This document shows, piece after piece, positions 6,626 through 14,364 of a stretch of DNA of 16,014 nucleotides. Both the position numbers and the translations under genes were made by a program. The notes beneath the pieces are model-generated. The model had not been told where the DNA came from and made no database searches. It was given only the letters and a program-made list of their open reading frames with translations. Origin of the DNA: an uncultured Thiomonas sp. (GTDB lineage Bacteria; Pseudomonadota; Gammaproteobacteria; Burkholderiales; Burkholderiaceae_C); assembly GCA_937927695.1 (NCBI GenBank), contig CALBRU010000301.1:1-16014 (forward strand), read 5' to 3'. The first letter of the stretch is position 1. Each line of letters starts with the position of its first letter.

Positions 6626-9600
6626 ACTTCATGCAACGCCTGCTCGGCAGGCCGCACGCCATCATTGCCATCGCCCTGCTGGTGGTGGTCGCGGGCATCG
6701 CGGCGTACTTCACCATGCCGATGAACCTGTTCCCGGACAGCAACCGGCCGATGATCACCGTGGTCACGCAATGGCCGGGCGCCGAGGCAAGCGATGTGGA
6801 ACAGGACATTACCCACCCGATCGAAACCCAACTCTCGGCCATCGACGGCGTGCGCCGCGTGACTTCCGTGTCGCGCGACCAGGTGTCGGCGGTGACGGTG
6901 GAATTCGAATATGGCAACGACATCAATATCGCCGCCACCAAGGTACTCACCGAGCTCAAGCGGGTCGAGTCCAGCCTGCCCGCGGGCACACGCGCGCCGT
7001 TGATCTTCCGCATCACCAACGCCGCGCAGCCGGTGACGGTGCTGGCGCTCACTCCGGCGCCGCAGTCCAACCTCGATTTGAGCGAGGTGCGACGAATTGC
7101 CGAAAACCAGTTGCGCGACCGGCTGCTGCGCATTCCCGGTGTGGCCGAGGTCGAGGTGTTCGGTGGGCATGAACGGCAGGCGCAGATCGATCTCGACCGC
7201 AGTGCGCTGGCCGCGCACCACCTGAACGTGGCACAAGTGGCCGCGGCGCTGGCGGCGAGCAACATCACCGCACCCGAAGGGTTGGTGCACCGCGAGGGCT
7301 ATCGCTTCTTGCTCACGCTGAACGCCCTGGCGCACAACCCGCAGCAACTCGCGGATGTCCAGGTGCCGCTGCCGGGTGGCGGCTTCGTGCGCGTGGGCGA
7401 TCTGGGTAAGGTGGGCTGGGGCAATGCCGATCCGACCTCGATCTACCGCGGCAATGGCCACGAAGCGATCGCGGTCTCGCTGCTGCGTGGTGACAACGGC
7501 TACGCCGCGACCACTGCACGCGCCATCGACGCCGCGCTGCCGGCCATCCGCGCCGAATTCCCGATGCTGCACATCGCCCAGGCAGACGGCCAGTTGCGCC
7601 TGATCGATCTGACCGTGGACAACATGCTCGGTGCACTGCGTGACGCGCTGATCATGACCGTGTTCGTGATCCTGCTGTTCCTCGCCGACACCCGTGCCGC
7701 CTTCATCACCGCCCTCTCCTTGCCGTTCACTTACCTGCTCACCTTTTTGGTGATGAAACTGATCGGCTACGAGTTCGACATGATCACCCTCACCGCCATC
7801 ATCATCGCGGTGGGGCTGCTGGCGGACGATGCCATCGTGGTGATCGAAAACATCGAGCGGCGCATGCGCGAGCAGGGCGAATCGGGATTTTCGGTAGCGG
7901 CCAACGGCACGCAGGAGGTGATGCTGGCGGTGCTCTCGGGCACGATTGCCAACGGCGTGGTGCTGCTGCCCATCGTGTTCATCGGCGGCTTCGTCCAGAC
8001 GGTGCTGCGGCCGTTGTCGGTGAGCCTGATGGTGGCGCTGACGGCCTCGTTCATCGTCGCGGTGACCATCATCCCGCTGCTCACCCCCTGGCTGCTCAAG
8101 CCCGGCGCACGCGATCCGCTGCGCAAACCCTTGTCCTACTTCGACCGCTGGGTGATCCAGCCGCTCAAGCGCTTTTATGCGGCCACGGTGGGCTGGGCGC
8201 TGGAACACCCCAAGCGCGTGCTATTCATTGCCCTGGTGCTCACGGCCGTCTCGCTGCGGCAATTGCCGGTGGTCGGCCGCGAACTCATGCCGCTGATGGA
8301 TTCGGGCATCACCCAGGTGAGCTTCGAGGCCCAGCCGGATACCGACGCCGCCGGCATGCAGCGCATTGCCAGGGCGGTGGATGTGGCGATTCGCGCCGCA
8401 GTCAAGCCGGACTGGTTGCTCTCCACCTCGACCGTGGTCGGTGCCGAGCCGCAGGACAAGTCCTTCGGTGCGGCGCGCATTTTTTCGCAGGGCATGACCA
8501 CGGTGAATCTGGTCGATCGCTTTCACCGCGATGAGACCATTTTCCAGATCAACAAGGTCATTCAAGACAAGGTGCGCGCCATTCCCGGCGTGATCGACGC
8601 CAACGCCGTGGTCTATGGCGCCACGCCCTTGTCGTCGATCCGCGGCACGGTGGACTTGATGGTCAGCGGCCCCGACTGGCGGGTGCTCGACCGCATCGCT
8701 GGCGAGATCGAGCAGCGGTTGGCCAAGGTCGGCGGGCTCACCGGCTTCGAGCGTTCCTGGCAGGGCGATTCCAAACGCCTGCAACTCGACGTGGACGCGG
8801 CCAAGGCATCGAGCTACGGCCTGACGCCCGGCGCGATTGCGCAGCAGATCGCGGCGCAGGTCAACGGCATCCCGGGCGGCAGCCTGCGGATTGAAGGCGA
8901 AAACAGCATCCCGGTATGGGTACGGCTGCGGGCTGACGAACGCTCCAGCCCGGCGGCGATTGCGGCGCTCAACCTCACCACGCCGAATGGTGCCATCGTG
9001 CCGCTGGCGCAGGTGGCCACGGTCAAGACCGTTTATGCACCCACGTCCTATACCCACCAGAACCTGGTGCGCACGGTGGACGTGATCGGTTACCGCCGCA
9101 ATATCGCGGTGACCGCGCTCGACGCCCATGTGACCGAAGCGCTCAAGGGCCTGCAACTGCCGCGCGGCTACACCATCTCGGACGAAGGTGAAATGAAGGA
9201 AATGAACGCCTCGTTCGAGCGGCTGGGCAAGTCGCTGGCGTTGGGCATCGTGCTGCTCGCCGTGGTGCTGATCATCGCCTTTCGCTCCTTCATCACCCCG
9301 ATCGCCATTCTGGTCACCCTGCCGCTGTCGGTGATCGGCGCCGCCTGGGCGATGCTGATCGCCGACAAGCACGGCTGCATGCCTTCCTTCATGGGGCTGA
9401 TCCTGCTCATGGGCATCATCGTCAAGAACGGCATCCTGCTGGTGGACTTCGCGCAGGAGGCGCTGGGCCGGGGTGTGCCGCTCAAGCAGGCCATTCTGCA
9501 GGCGGTCGATCTGCGTACCCGCCCGATTCTGATGACCGCCGCTGCCGCCGCCGTAGGCATGGTGCCTGTGGCCTTCGAATGGGCGGTGGGGCTGGAACGG

Positions 9601-9756
9601 CTGTCTCCGCTGGCCGTGGTGGCCATCGGCGGGCTGATCGTCGGCACCTTCCTCACCCTGCTGATCGTGCCGGTGCTGCTATTCCTGCTGCTCAAGCGGC
9701 GCTACCCCGAGGTCGCGGCAACGACACCACCGGCGCCTGAATCTCCCGCCGTCTGA
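6622..9756 (+). CDS. RND-family efflux pump, AcrB/HAE-like inner-membrane transporter
   Basis: This 1044-residue protein is the proton-driven pump of the tripartite system. It has the family's internal repeat: a transmembrane helix at 11-31, a large periplasmic porter loop, helices about 335-500, a second periplasmic loop from about 555, and helices from about 870 to 1030. The proton relay is intact: GLLADDAIVVIENIERR gives Asp402-Asp403 as in AcrB, and MGIIVKNGILLVDFA gives Lys935, matching AcrB Lys940. RPILMTAAAAAVGMVPVAF matches the region around AcrB Thr978. The double Asp puts it nearer the hydrophobe/amphiphile exporters than CzcA-type metal pumps, but sequence style differs from classic multidrug pumps. 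Last gene of the OsmC-OMF-adaptor-pump operon; the ATG overlaps the adaptor stop. Confidence 0.93.
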   Translation: MNFMQRLLGRPHAIIAIALLVVVAGIAAYFTMPMNLFPDSNRPMITVVTQWPGAEASDVEQDITHPIETQLSAIDGVRRVTSVSRDQVSAVTVEFEYGNDINIAATKVLTELKRVESSLPAGTRAPLIFRITNAAQPVTVLALTPAPQSNLDLSEVRRIAENQLRDRLLRIPGVAEVEVFGGHERQAQIDLDRSALAAHHLNVAQVAAALAASNITAPEGLVHREGYRFLLTLNALAHNPQQLADVQVPLPGGGFVRVGDLGKVGWGNADPTSIYRGNGHEAIAVSLLRGDNGYAATTARAIDAALPAIRAEFPMLHIAQADGQLRLIDLTVDNMLGALRDALIMTVFVILLFLADTRAAFITALSLPFTYLLTFLVMKLIGYEFDMITLTAIIIAVGLLADDAIVVIENIERRMREQGESGFSVAANGTQEVMLAVLSGTIANGVVLLPIVFIGGFVQTVLRPLSVSLMVALTASFIVAVTIIPLLTPWLLKPGARDPLRKPLSYFDRWVIQPLKRFYAATVGWALEHPKRVLFIALVLTAVSLRQLPVVGRELMPLMDSGITQVSFEAQPDTDAAGMQRIARAVDVAIRAAVKPDWLLSTSTVVGAEPQDKSFGAARIFSQGMTTVNLVDRFHRDETIFQINKVIQDKVRAIPGVIDANAVVYGATPLSSIRGTVDLMVSGPDWRVLDRIAGEIEQRLAKVGGLTGFERSWQGDSKRLQLDVDAAKASSYGLTPGAIAQQIAAQVNGIPGGSLRIEGENSIPVWVRLRADERSSPAAIAALNLTTPNGAIVPLAQVATVKTVYAPTSYTHQNLVRTVDVIGYRRNIAVTALDAHVTEALKGLQLPRGYTISDEGEMKEMNASFERLGKSLALGIVLLAVVLIIAFRSFITPIAILVTLPLSVIGAAWAMLIADKHGCMPSFMGLILLMGIIVKNGILLVDFAQEALGRGVPLKQAILQAVDLRTRPILMTAAAAAVGMVPVAFEWAVGLERLSPLAVVAIGGLIVGTFLTLLIVPVLLFLLLKRRYPEVAATTPPAPESPAV

Positions 9757-9761
9757 TCCCC

Positions 9762-9860
9762 ATGGAGATACTCAAGGCCACCTCCCAACTCCGCGTCCTC
9801 GTCCTCGGCGGCGACTTCTCCGAACTCGCCAGCGCGCAGAAAATCCGCTCGAGGGCTCTC
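9762..9860 (+). pseudogene. Short remnant resembling an FAD-enzyme (sulfide:quinone reductase-type) N-terminus
   Basis: Just after the pump stop, an ATG opens MEILKATSQLRVLVLGGDFSELASAQKIRSRAL. The part LRVLVLGGDFSELASAQKIR resembles the first beta-alpha unit of pyridine-nucleotide-disulfide/sulfide:quinone-type flavoproteins (VLVLGGxFxGLxxAxxxR). The third glycine of the FAD motif is Glu here, and no later part of such an enzyme follows: the frame soon overlaps the PagL-like gene in another frame. It is best read as the stump of a deleted gene. The match is about 20 residues, so the call is tentative. Confidence 0.35.
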
Positions 9861-9865
9861 AACCC

Positions 9866-9871
9866 AGAAGA
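9866..9871 (+). promoter_or_regulatory. Shine-Dalgarno AGAAGA in front of a TTG start
   Basis: AGAAGA ends eight bases before TTG at 9880. The peptide from that TTG (KLKSITTSLVAASLLVCASTAHA) is a complete signal peptide, and no ATG lies closer in frame, so TTG is the most likely start. Confidence 0.5.
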
Positions 9872-9879
9872 TCCACACC

Positions 9880-10398
9880 TTGAAACTCAAATCCATCACC
9901 ACGTCCCTTGTCGCCGCCAGTCTGCTTGTCTGCGCTTCAACGGCACACGCTGCCGACCTCTCCCTGCTATGGGGAGCCGACAAGGGCTATCACAACACCA
10001 CGCTCGCACTGGAGTCCGCGCCGCTGTGGAGCCATGCATTGGCCAACAGCCGCCTGGATCTCACAGCCGAGGCGTCGCTGGGTTATGCACAGGGGCCGTC
10101 GGGCACACCAGGCACGTCGCTATGGCATGTGGGACTCACGCCCTTTTTGCACTGGTGGTTCGCCCCGAACACGGCGCTGGAATTCGGCATCGGCGCCAAT
10201 GTGTTTTCCGGCACCCACATCGGCAGCAAGCGCATTTCCACCGCCTACCAGTTCGGTGACTCGCTGGGCGTGATGCACCGCTTTGCTCAGAGCCCCTGGC
10301 TGCTGGGTGTGCGCTTCACGCACTATTCCAACGCCGACATCAAACGCCCCAACCCCGGACAGGACTACTTCCAGCTGCGACTGGGCTACACGTTCTGA
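9880..10398 (+). CDS. pagL: PagL-like lipid A 3-O-deacylase (acyloxyacyl hydrolase family)
   Basis: This 172-residue outer-membrane protein would trim the 3-linked acyl chain from lipid A. It begins with a signal peptide (cleavage after AHA, residue 24), followed by alternating strands of an eight-stranded barrel and a C-terminal Phe typical of outer-membrane proteins. The PagL active-site segment is clear: THYSNADIKRPNPG, with His148 and Ser150 equivalent to Pseudomonas PagL His126 and Ser128. The third catalytic residue, Glu140 in that enzyme, is Asp162 here, at the same spacing of 14 from the His. The start codon is TTG. It stands between the flavoprotein stump and the broken rhodanese. 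Activity is likely but the Asp needs checking against the wider family. Confidence 0.8.
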   Translation: MKLKSITTSLVAASLLVCASTAHAADLSLLWGADKGYHNTTLALESAPLWSHALANSRLDLTAEASLGYAQGPSGTPGTSLWHVGLTPFLHWWFAPNTALEFGIGANVFSGTHIGSKRISTAYQFGDSLGVMHRFAQSPWLLGVRFTHYSNADIKRPNPGQDYFQLRLGYTF

Positions 10399-10415
10399 GA
10401 ACTGTTTCTCCTCAC

Positions 10416-10828
10416 ATGAACCCTTGCGCACTCCAAATCCAGTCCTTCGCCACCTACCTTCGCCACTTCGATTACGCCGAACGCCAGGCGATGAAAATCG
10501 GCGTGGCCGAGGCACTCGACCTGTACGCCACGGACAAGGCGCAGCTCGTCGATATCCGCTTCGCCGAGGAATATGCCGCCTGGCATCTCGGCTTCGGCCT
10601 GCACATTCCGCTCGACGCGCTGCCGGATCGCCTGCACGAACTCGACCGCAGCAAGAGATCATCATCACCCTCTGCCCGCATGACGACCGGGCCGAAATCG
10701 CGCGCCTGTTTCTCACGCTGGAAGGCTTTCAGTCGCGCCATCTCGATGAGGGCATGCTCGGGCTGGTCGATGCCCTGCGCGGCGACAAGACGCGCGACCT
10801 GATGCGCCGCCTGTCTGCGCAGTCATGA
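10416..10828 (+). pseudogene. Rhodanese-domain protein broken by a one-base frameshift
   Basis: Rhodanese domains move sulfane sulfur using an active-site Cys. The first part reads MKIGVAEALDLYATDKAQLVDIRFAEEYAAWHLGFGLHIPLDALPDRLHELDRSK, the standard opening of the domain, from 10416 (or the internal ATG at 10491). At about 10653-10656 the frame must shift to read EIIITLCPHDDRAEIARLFLTLEGF...LMRRLSAQS to the stop at 10826-10828. The sequence agcaagagatc fits loss of one base from aag-gag or aaa-gag. The second part keeps the CxxxxR active-site loop (CPHDDR). With the base restored it would be 137 residues. Without it the protein is terminated at 10802 without the catalytic Cys. The end overlaps the next ATG (ATGA at 10825). 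Confidence 0.85.
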
Positions 10829-11484
10829 AGCTCCGTGCTCCGGCTTCTTGCGGCCAAAATGATCTGGAACCTCTTGCGATGACCCCCTTGCAACCGTTCA
10901 AAAAACAAGCCCGCCATGCCGTGGACTCCAGGTTGCAGCTCATCCCGGTGTTGCCTTTCGTCATTCCGTTGATGCTCGCCCCGCTGTTGCTGGCGTGGGG
11001 GTGGAAAGAGCAATATCCCGCGCATTTCGCCACCCATCGAGAAGACATTCTGTTTGGATTTTTGATCTACATCGTGATCGTGCGGTTTTTTCTGCTTGAT
11101 CTGATGTTGTTCTATGTCTCGCGCAAACGGCGCTCGATGCATCTGGATCTGCTCAACATCGTCTTCCTTTACCTCGAGATCACGGCGGTCACGCTGCTTT
11201 ATTTCGCGCTGCTGTACGAATTGTTCGGCGTGTTCGAACTGTTTCGCTACAACGGCGCGGAAGAAGTGCAACACATGCTGCTCATGCAGCCGCACAGCCT
11301 GCGCGTGGCGCTCTACATCTCGATGGAACTGTTCACCACCCTGGGCTTGGGCGACTGGATTCCGCGCACCCTCAACGCCATGCTGGCCGCCGGGATCGAG
11401 TCGCTGCTCGGCTTCGTGCAGGGCGGGGTGTTTTTCGCCGTGCTGATCTACGCGCATCAGGATCGGGGGGCGTCGGCGAAGTGA
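10825..11484 (+). CDS. Membrane protein with potassium-channel-like pore (TTLGLGD)
   Basis: This 219-residue protein has hydrophobic segments at about 39-60, 75-98 and 107-140, then an amphipathic pore helix and filter ALYISMELFTTLGLGDW (162-178), and a last membrane helix LAAGIESLLGFVQGGVFFAVLIYA (187-210). The arrangement pore helix, TTLGxGD, IP.., then helix ending in FxxxLIYA matches the two-helix pore of ion channels (Ion_trans_2 family). The usual GYGD filter is GLGD, so potassium selectivity may be altered. No cytoplasmic ligand-binding domain is present. The ATG at 10825 overlaps the rhodanese stop (ATGA); an internal ATG at 10879 (residue 19) is an alternative that would give a cleaner N-terminus. 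The last 28 bases overlap the reverse small ORF. Confidence 0.75.
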   Translation: MKLRAPASCGQNDLEPLAMTPLQPFKKQARHAVDSRLQLIPVLPFVIPLMLAPLLLAWGWKEQYPAHFATHREDILFGFLIYIVIVRFFLLDLMLFYVSRKRRSMHLDLLNIVFLYLEITAVTLLYFALLYELFGVFELFRYNGAEEVQHMLLMQPHSLRVALYISMELFTTLGLGDWIPRTLNAMLAAGIESLLGFVQGGVFFAVLIYAHQDRGASAK

Positions 11485-11684
11485 GTTCCGCGCAGCAGGT
11501 CAGCCTTGCTGAGATCGGTGTTGAGCGCATTGTCCGCTGCGGTTCGTGCGGCCATCGGCGCCAAACACATGATCGTCAAGGGGCTGTGTTGCAAAACGCT
11601 CAGCGCAAGCAGCACACCCCCGCCCATGGCGAGCAGCGTGAACCCCATTTCGCCGAGGCTTTTGATCTTGCGGCGGCGCGCCAT
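11457..11684 (-). CDS. Possible small membrane protein ending the restriction operon
   Basis: On the reverse strand an ATG (11684) lies two bases after the res stop and opens 75 codons: a basic start MARRRKIKSLGEM, one hydrophobic segment GFTLLAMGGGVLLALSVL (about 14-31), then a polar tail TAADNALNTDLSKADLL. The basic-then-hydrophobic layout is that of a small N-in membrane protein. Position and spacing suggest it is the third gene of the restriction operon. Its 3' end overlaps the convergent channel gene by 28 bases. No family is recognised, and it could be a chance frame; it is otherwise the only content of the interval 11485-11686. Confidence 0.4.
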   Translation of the reverse strand: MARRRKIKSLGEMGFTLLAMGGGVLLALSVLQHSPLTIMCLAPMAARTAADNALNTDLSKADLLRGTHFADAPRS

Positions 11685-11686
11685 CG

Positions 11687-14359
11687 TCAGACCCCGATCT
11701 TGGCTTCGAGCTGTTTCGCCACATCCCGCCCCTGTTCATCGCGTTCGACGGCGAACAGGAACAGGCAGCGCCCGTCGCTGCTGCGCTCCCACTGCTCACC
11801 GGCCTGCCTTTTCTCGCGCGAGTCGTCGTTGGTCTTGTAGGGCTCGCCCTTGTATTCCACGACGAGAATGCGCCCATCGATGAGTTCAGCCACGAAGTCC
11901 GGGTAGAAGTAATCGGTGGCCGTCGGAAGCCAGAACGAACATTGCGGCTGGCGCTCGATATTCCGTACCCAGAACTTCACTTGGGGATGTGCGTCGATCA
12001 ACTGGGCGCAACGGAACTCCTCTGAGTCCCGCCCGCCTGGGGTCTTCTCCCGCAGATCGTGGATCACCGGGTAGAAGTGCTTGTCGAACTGATAGCTGCC
12101 TCGGTACACATTTCTGGCCGGATATTGCCCGAGCTGGAAGCGAAAGCTGTGCGGTGCCGCTTGTTCCAGCGGCGGCACGCTCATCTCCGGCAACCGAAGC
12201 TGGAACCCTTGCGCCACCGCGTGTTGCCGCAGGCGTTCGATTTCGCGCTCGATGGCTTGCGCCAACTGGAACCGCGCCCGCACCAGCGCGGTGAGGGTCA
12301 TGCCCCGGTCGTGCAGCAAGTGCCGCACCATGCGCAGCAGGTAGGCCTGCAATTGCGGCTGCGACACATCGGGCTGACGTAACTCCCGATCCAGCCACGC
12401 CACCAGGTCTTGCTCGGACACATGGCTGGGCGCATCGTCAAGGTGAAGCTGCGCGGTGTCGATCTTGCGGTATTCGACGCGTGCGGCGTTGACGTCGATC
12501 TGGAAGGTGTTCACCGTCTCGGTGATGTTGAACCCGGCCAGTTGCGCGGGCTGCTTCGCCAGATTCCAGTCGCCCAGCCCGGTCAGCGTTTCTCGCTCCA
12601 CGGTTTCCAGGTGACCGTCGAGGTTCAGACAAAGCTGCGGGATGGGGATGAAGGTCGCGCCCAATTGCGCCGGGGCGCGCAGGGCCTGGCGCAGGGCGCG
12701 GAAATCATCGAACTGCTCGCGCACCTTGTCGCGTTCCTTGGCGGGGACGGTGTTCTCGACGAAGGCTTGCGCCTGCGCCAGGGTGTCGGCGCTGACATCG
12801 CCGCGCAGAATCACCGTCGCGCCCAGTGAAGTCGGGCGAATGTCCACCGCCTGCCGCAGCGGTTCCGGCCAGTGCTGGGTGTCAGGCGCTTGCGAAACCT
12901 GCAGAGTGAAGTCAGGAATCGCGGTTGGTGCCCTGCCTTGCCCCCCTTGCAAATCCAGCGACGTTTGCGGCAGCAAGGCCGCTGCGGCCTCGAAGCGCTC
13001 AAAGCCCATGTTCTGCACCATGCGGTCTTTGAGCGTGGCGGCCGCCTGCGCGAAGTTCTCGGCAATGATGTGGGCATAGGCCTTGTTCAGCGCCTCCTGC
13101 TGGCGCGAACGGGCATAGGGCATGCGCAGCACGCGGCCGAGCAACTGCTCCACATCCTTGGCCGAGTTCACGGATTGCAGCGAAGCCAGCACATAGGCAA
13201 AGGAGCAATCCCAGCCTTCTTTGAGCGCTTCCACGGTGATGACGTAGCGAACCGGACAGGCGCGGTCGAACAGGTCGATGCCGTCGAGTTCCTTCTGTGA
13301 CCCGGTGGCTACGGCAATTTGGTCTTCGGGAATCTTCTGCTCGTCGATCAGGTATTGGCGCACTCCGTCCACCGTGGCCTCATTGCCCTTGGGTGCCGCC
13401 TGGATCAGGAGGATGGGGCGGATGTAGTCCGGCTCGGCCTGCGCCATGGTCTCCAACTGGTCGCGGGTGCGAATGGCGTCGGCCACACAGTCGCGCCAAC
13501 CCTGCGGATGTTCGGCCAGCACGATGGGCAGCTTGATCATCTGCTCGGCCTTGAGTTCTTGGGCGCTGACGTGGTGCAGCACGTTGTTGCCCGCAACCGG
13601 CGTGGCAGTGAGTTCGATGATGCAGCTGGGATTCACCCGCCCCAGCGTCTGGAAGAAGCGCTCGGTGCGGTTGTTGTGCGCCTCGTCCACGATCACCACT
13701 GGGCGCTGCAGGTGCAGCCAGTTCGCCACGGAATACTTCACCCGCCCAAGGTCTTTCTCGCTCAGGTAGGGCTGGCTCACCAGGTCGGCGGCGGTCACCT
13801 TCTCCAGCCCCGGCGTGAGGTGTGGCGGCAGGTTGTCGAAGTGCGGCGCCAGTTCCTCGAAGAAGGCGTAGACGTTGCGCTGCGCGGTGTTGCTGACGTT
13901 GAAGGACTGAATGGTGGCCACCACCACGATGGCCGCCTTGCCCACGTCCTGCGGGCTGATGGTCTGCAGGCTGTCGAGGTCGCACACCTGCACGCGGTCG
14001 CCGAAAGAGTGGGCGAGCGCCTGGCGGTAGGGGTGCCGCACATTGGCCAGAGCTTCTAGGGTCTGGGTGCGGATGGTGTCGGAGGGCGTGAGCCACAGCG
14101 TCACGGGCGCATCGGTGTCGAGCAGGGTGCGCGATGTCGCGGCGATGCAGTGGGCGGCCAGCAGGGTCTTGCCGCCGCCAGTCGGAATGCGCAGGCACAC
14201 GGCGGGGGTGTTGCCGAAAATCGGCTGGTAGGCAACGGCACGTTCCTGCCCGGCCAGGGTGGCGGCAAAGGCTTGCGCCACGGGCTGGCTGCGGCAGCGC
14301 TGCAAAAACGCGGTGAGCGCATCCAGGGTTTGCTGCTGGTAGGTCTTGAGGGCGAGCAT
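11687..14359 (-). CDS. res: Type III restriction endonuclease subunit (Res)
   Basis: This 890-residue protein, with Mod, cuts unmethylated DNA after ATP-driven communication between two sites. The superfamily 2 motor is clear: motif I (Walker A) RIPTGGGKT (Pro59-Thr65), motif II DEAH (225-228), motif III TATP (251-254), and motif VI-like region VEQLLGRVLRMPYARSR near 403-420. The C-terminal nuclease has the PD-(D/E)xK pattern DFVAELIDGRILVVEYK (Asp821, Glu835, Lys837). Length is usual for Res. All key residues are present, so it should be active. The ATG lies five bases after the mod stop, consistent with one transcript and coupled translation. No frameshift was seen. Confidence 0.93.
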   Translation of the reverse strand: MLALKTYQQQTLDALTAFLQRCRSQPVAQAFAATLAGQERAVAYQPIFGNTPAVCLRIPTGGGKTLLAAHCIAATSRTLLDTDAPVTLWLTPSDTIRTQTLEALANVRHPYRQALAHSFGDRVQVCDLDSLQTISPQDVGKAAIVVVATIQSFNVSNTAQRNVYAFFEELAPHFDNLPPHLTPGLEKVTAADLVSQPYLSEKDLGRVKYSVANWLHLQRPVVIVDEAHNNRTERFFQTLGRVNPSCIIELTATPVAGNNVLHHVSAQELKAEQMIKLPIVLAEHPQGWRDCVADAIRTRDQLETMAQAEPDYIRPILLIQAAPKGNEATVDGVRQYLIDEQKIPEDQIAVATGSQKELDGIDLFDRACPVRYVITVEALKEGWDCSFAYVLASLQSVNSAKDVEQLLGRVLRMPYARSRQQEALNKAYAHIIAENFAQAAATLKDRMVQNMGFERFEAAAALLPQTSLDLQGGQGRAPTAIPDFTLQVSQAPDTQHWPEPLRQAVDIRPTSLGATVILRGDVSADTLAQAQAFVENTVPAKERDKVREQFDDFRALRQALRAPAQLGATFIPIPQLCLNLDGHLETVERETLTGLGDWNLAKQPAQLAGFNITETVNTFQIDVNAARVEYRKIDTAQLHLDDAPSHVSEQDLVAWLDRELRQPDVSQPQLQAYLLRMVRHLLHDRGMTLTALVRARFQLAQAIEREIERLRQHAVAQGFQLRLPEMSVPPLEQAAPHSFRFQLGQYPARNVYRGSYQFDKHFYPVIHDLREKTPGGRDSEEFRCAQLIDAHPQVKFWVRNIERQPQCSFWLPTATDYFYPDFVAELIDGRILVVEYKGEPYKTNDDSREKRQAGEQWERSSDGRCLFLFAVERDEQGRDVAKQLEAKIGV

Positions 14360-14364
14360 GACGG

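Noticed and set aside
6403..8208. 601-codon reverse frame opposite the adaptor and pump
   Set aside because: His/Arg/Gln-rich with no domains; the forward strand encodes a complete RND pump with intact catalytic residues.
6622..9756. Calling the pump a CzcA-type metal exporter because of the nearby CDF gene
   Set aside because: The fourth-helix motif is ADDAIVV with the double Asp of AcrB-type pumps rather than the CzcA pattern, and a separate operon gap divides it from the CDF gene.
10397..10410. Small hairpin GAGAA-CTGT-TTCTC between the PagL-like gene and the rhodanese
   Set aside because: Only five A/T-containing pairs with no T-run; too weak to call a terminator.
13319..14059. Forward frame of 246 codons inside res
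   Set aside because: Lies antisense to the helicase core of res; no recognisable protein features.
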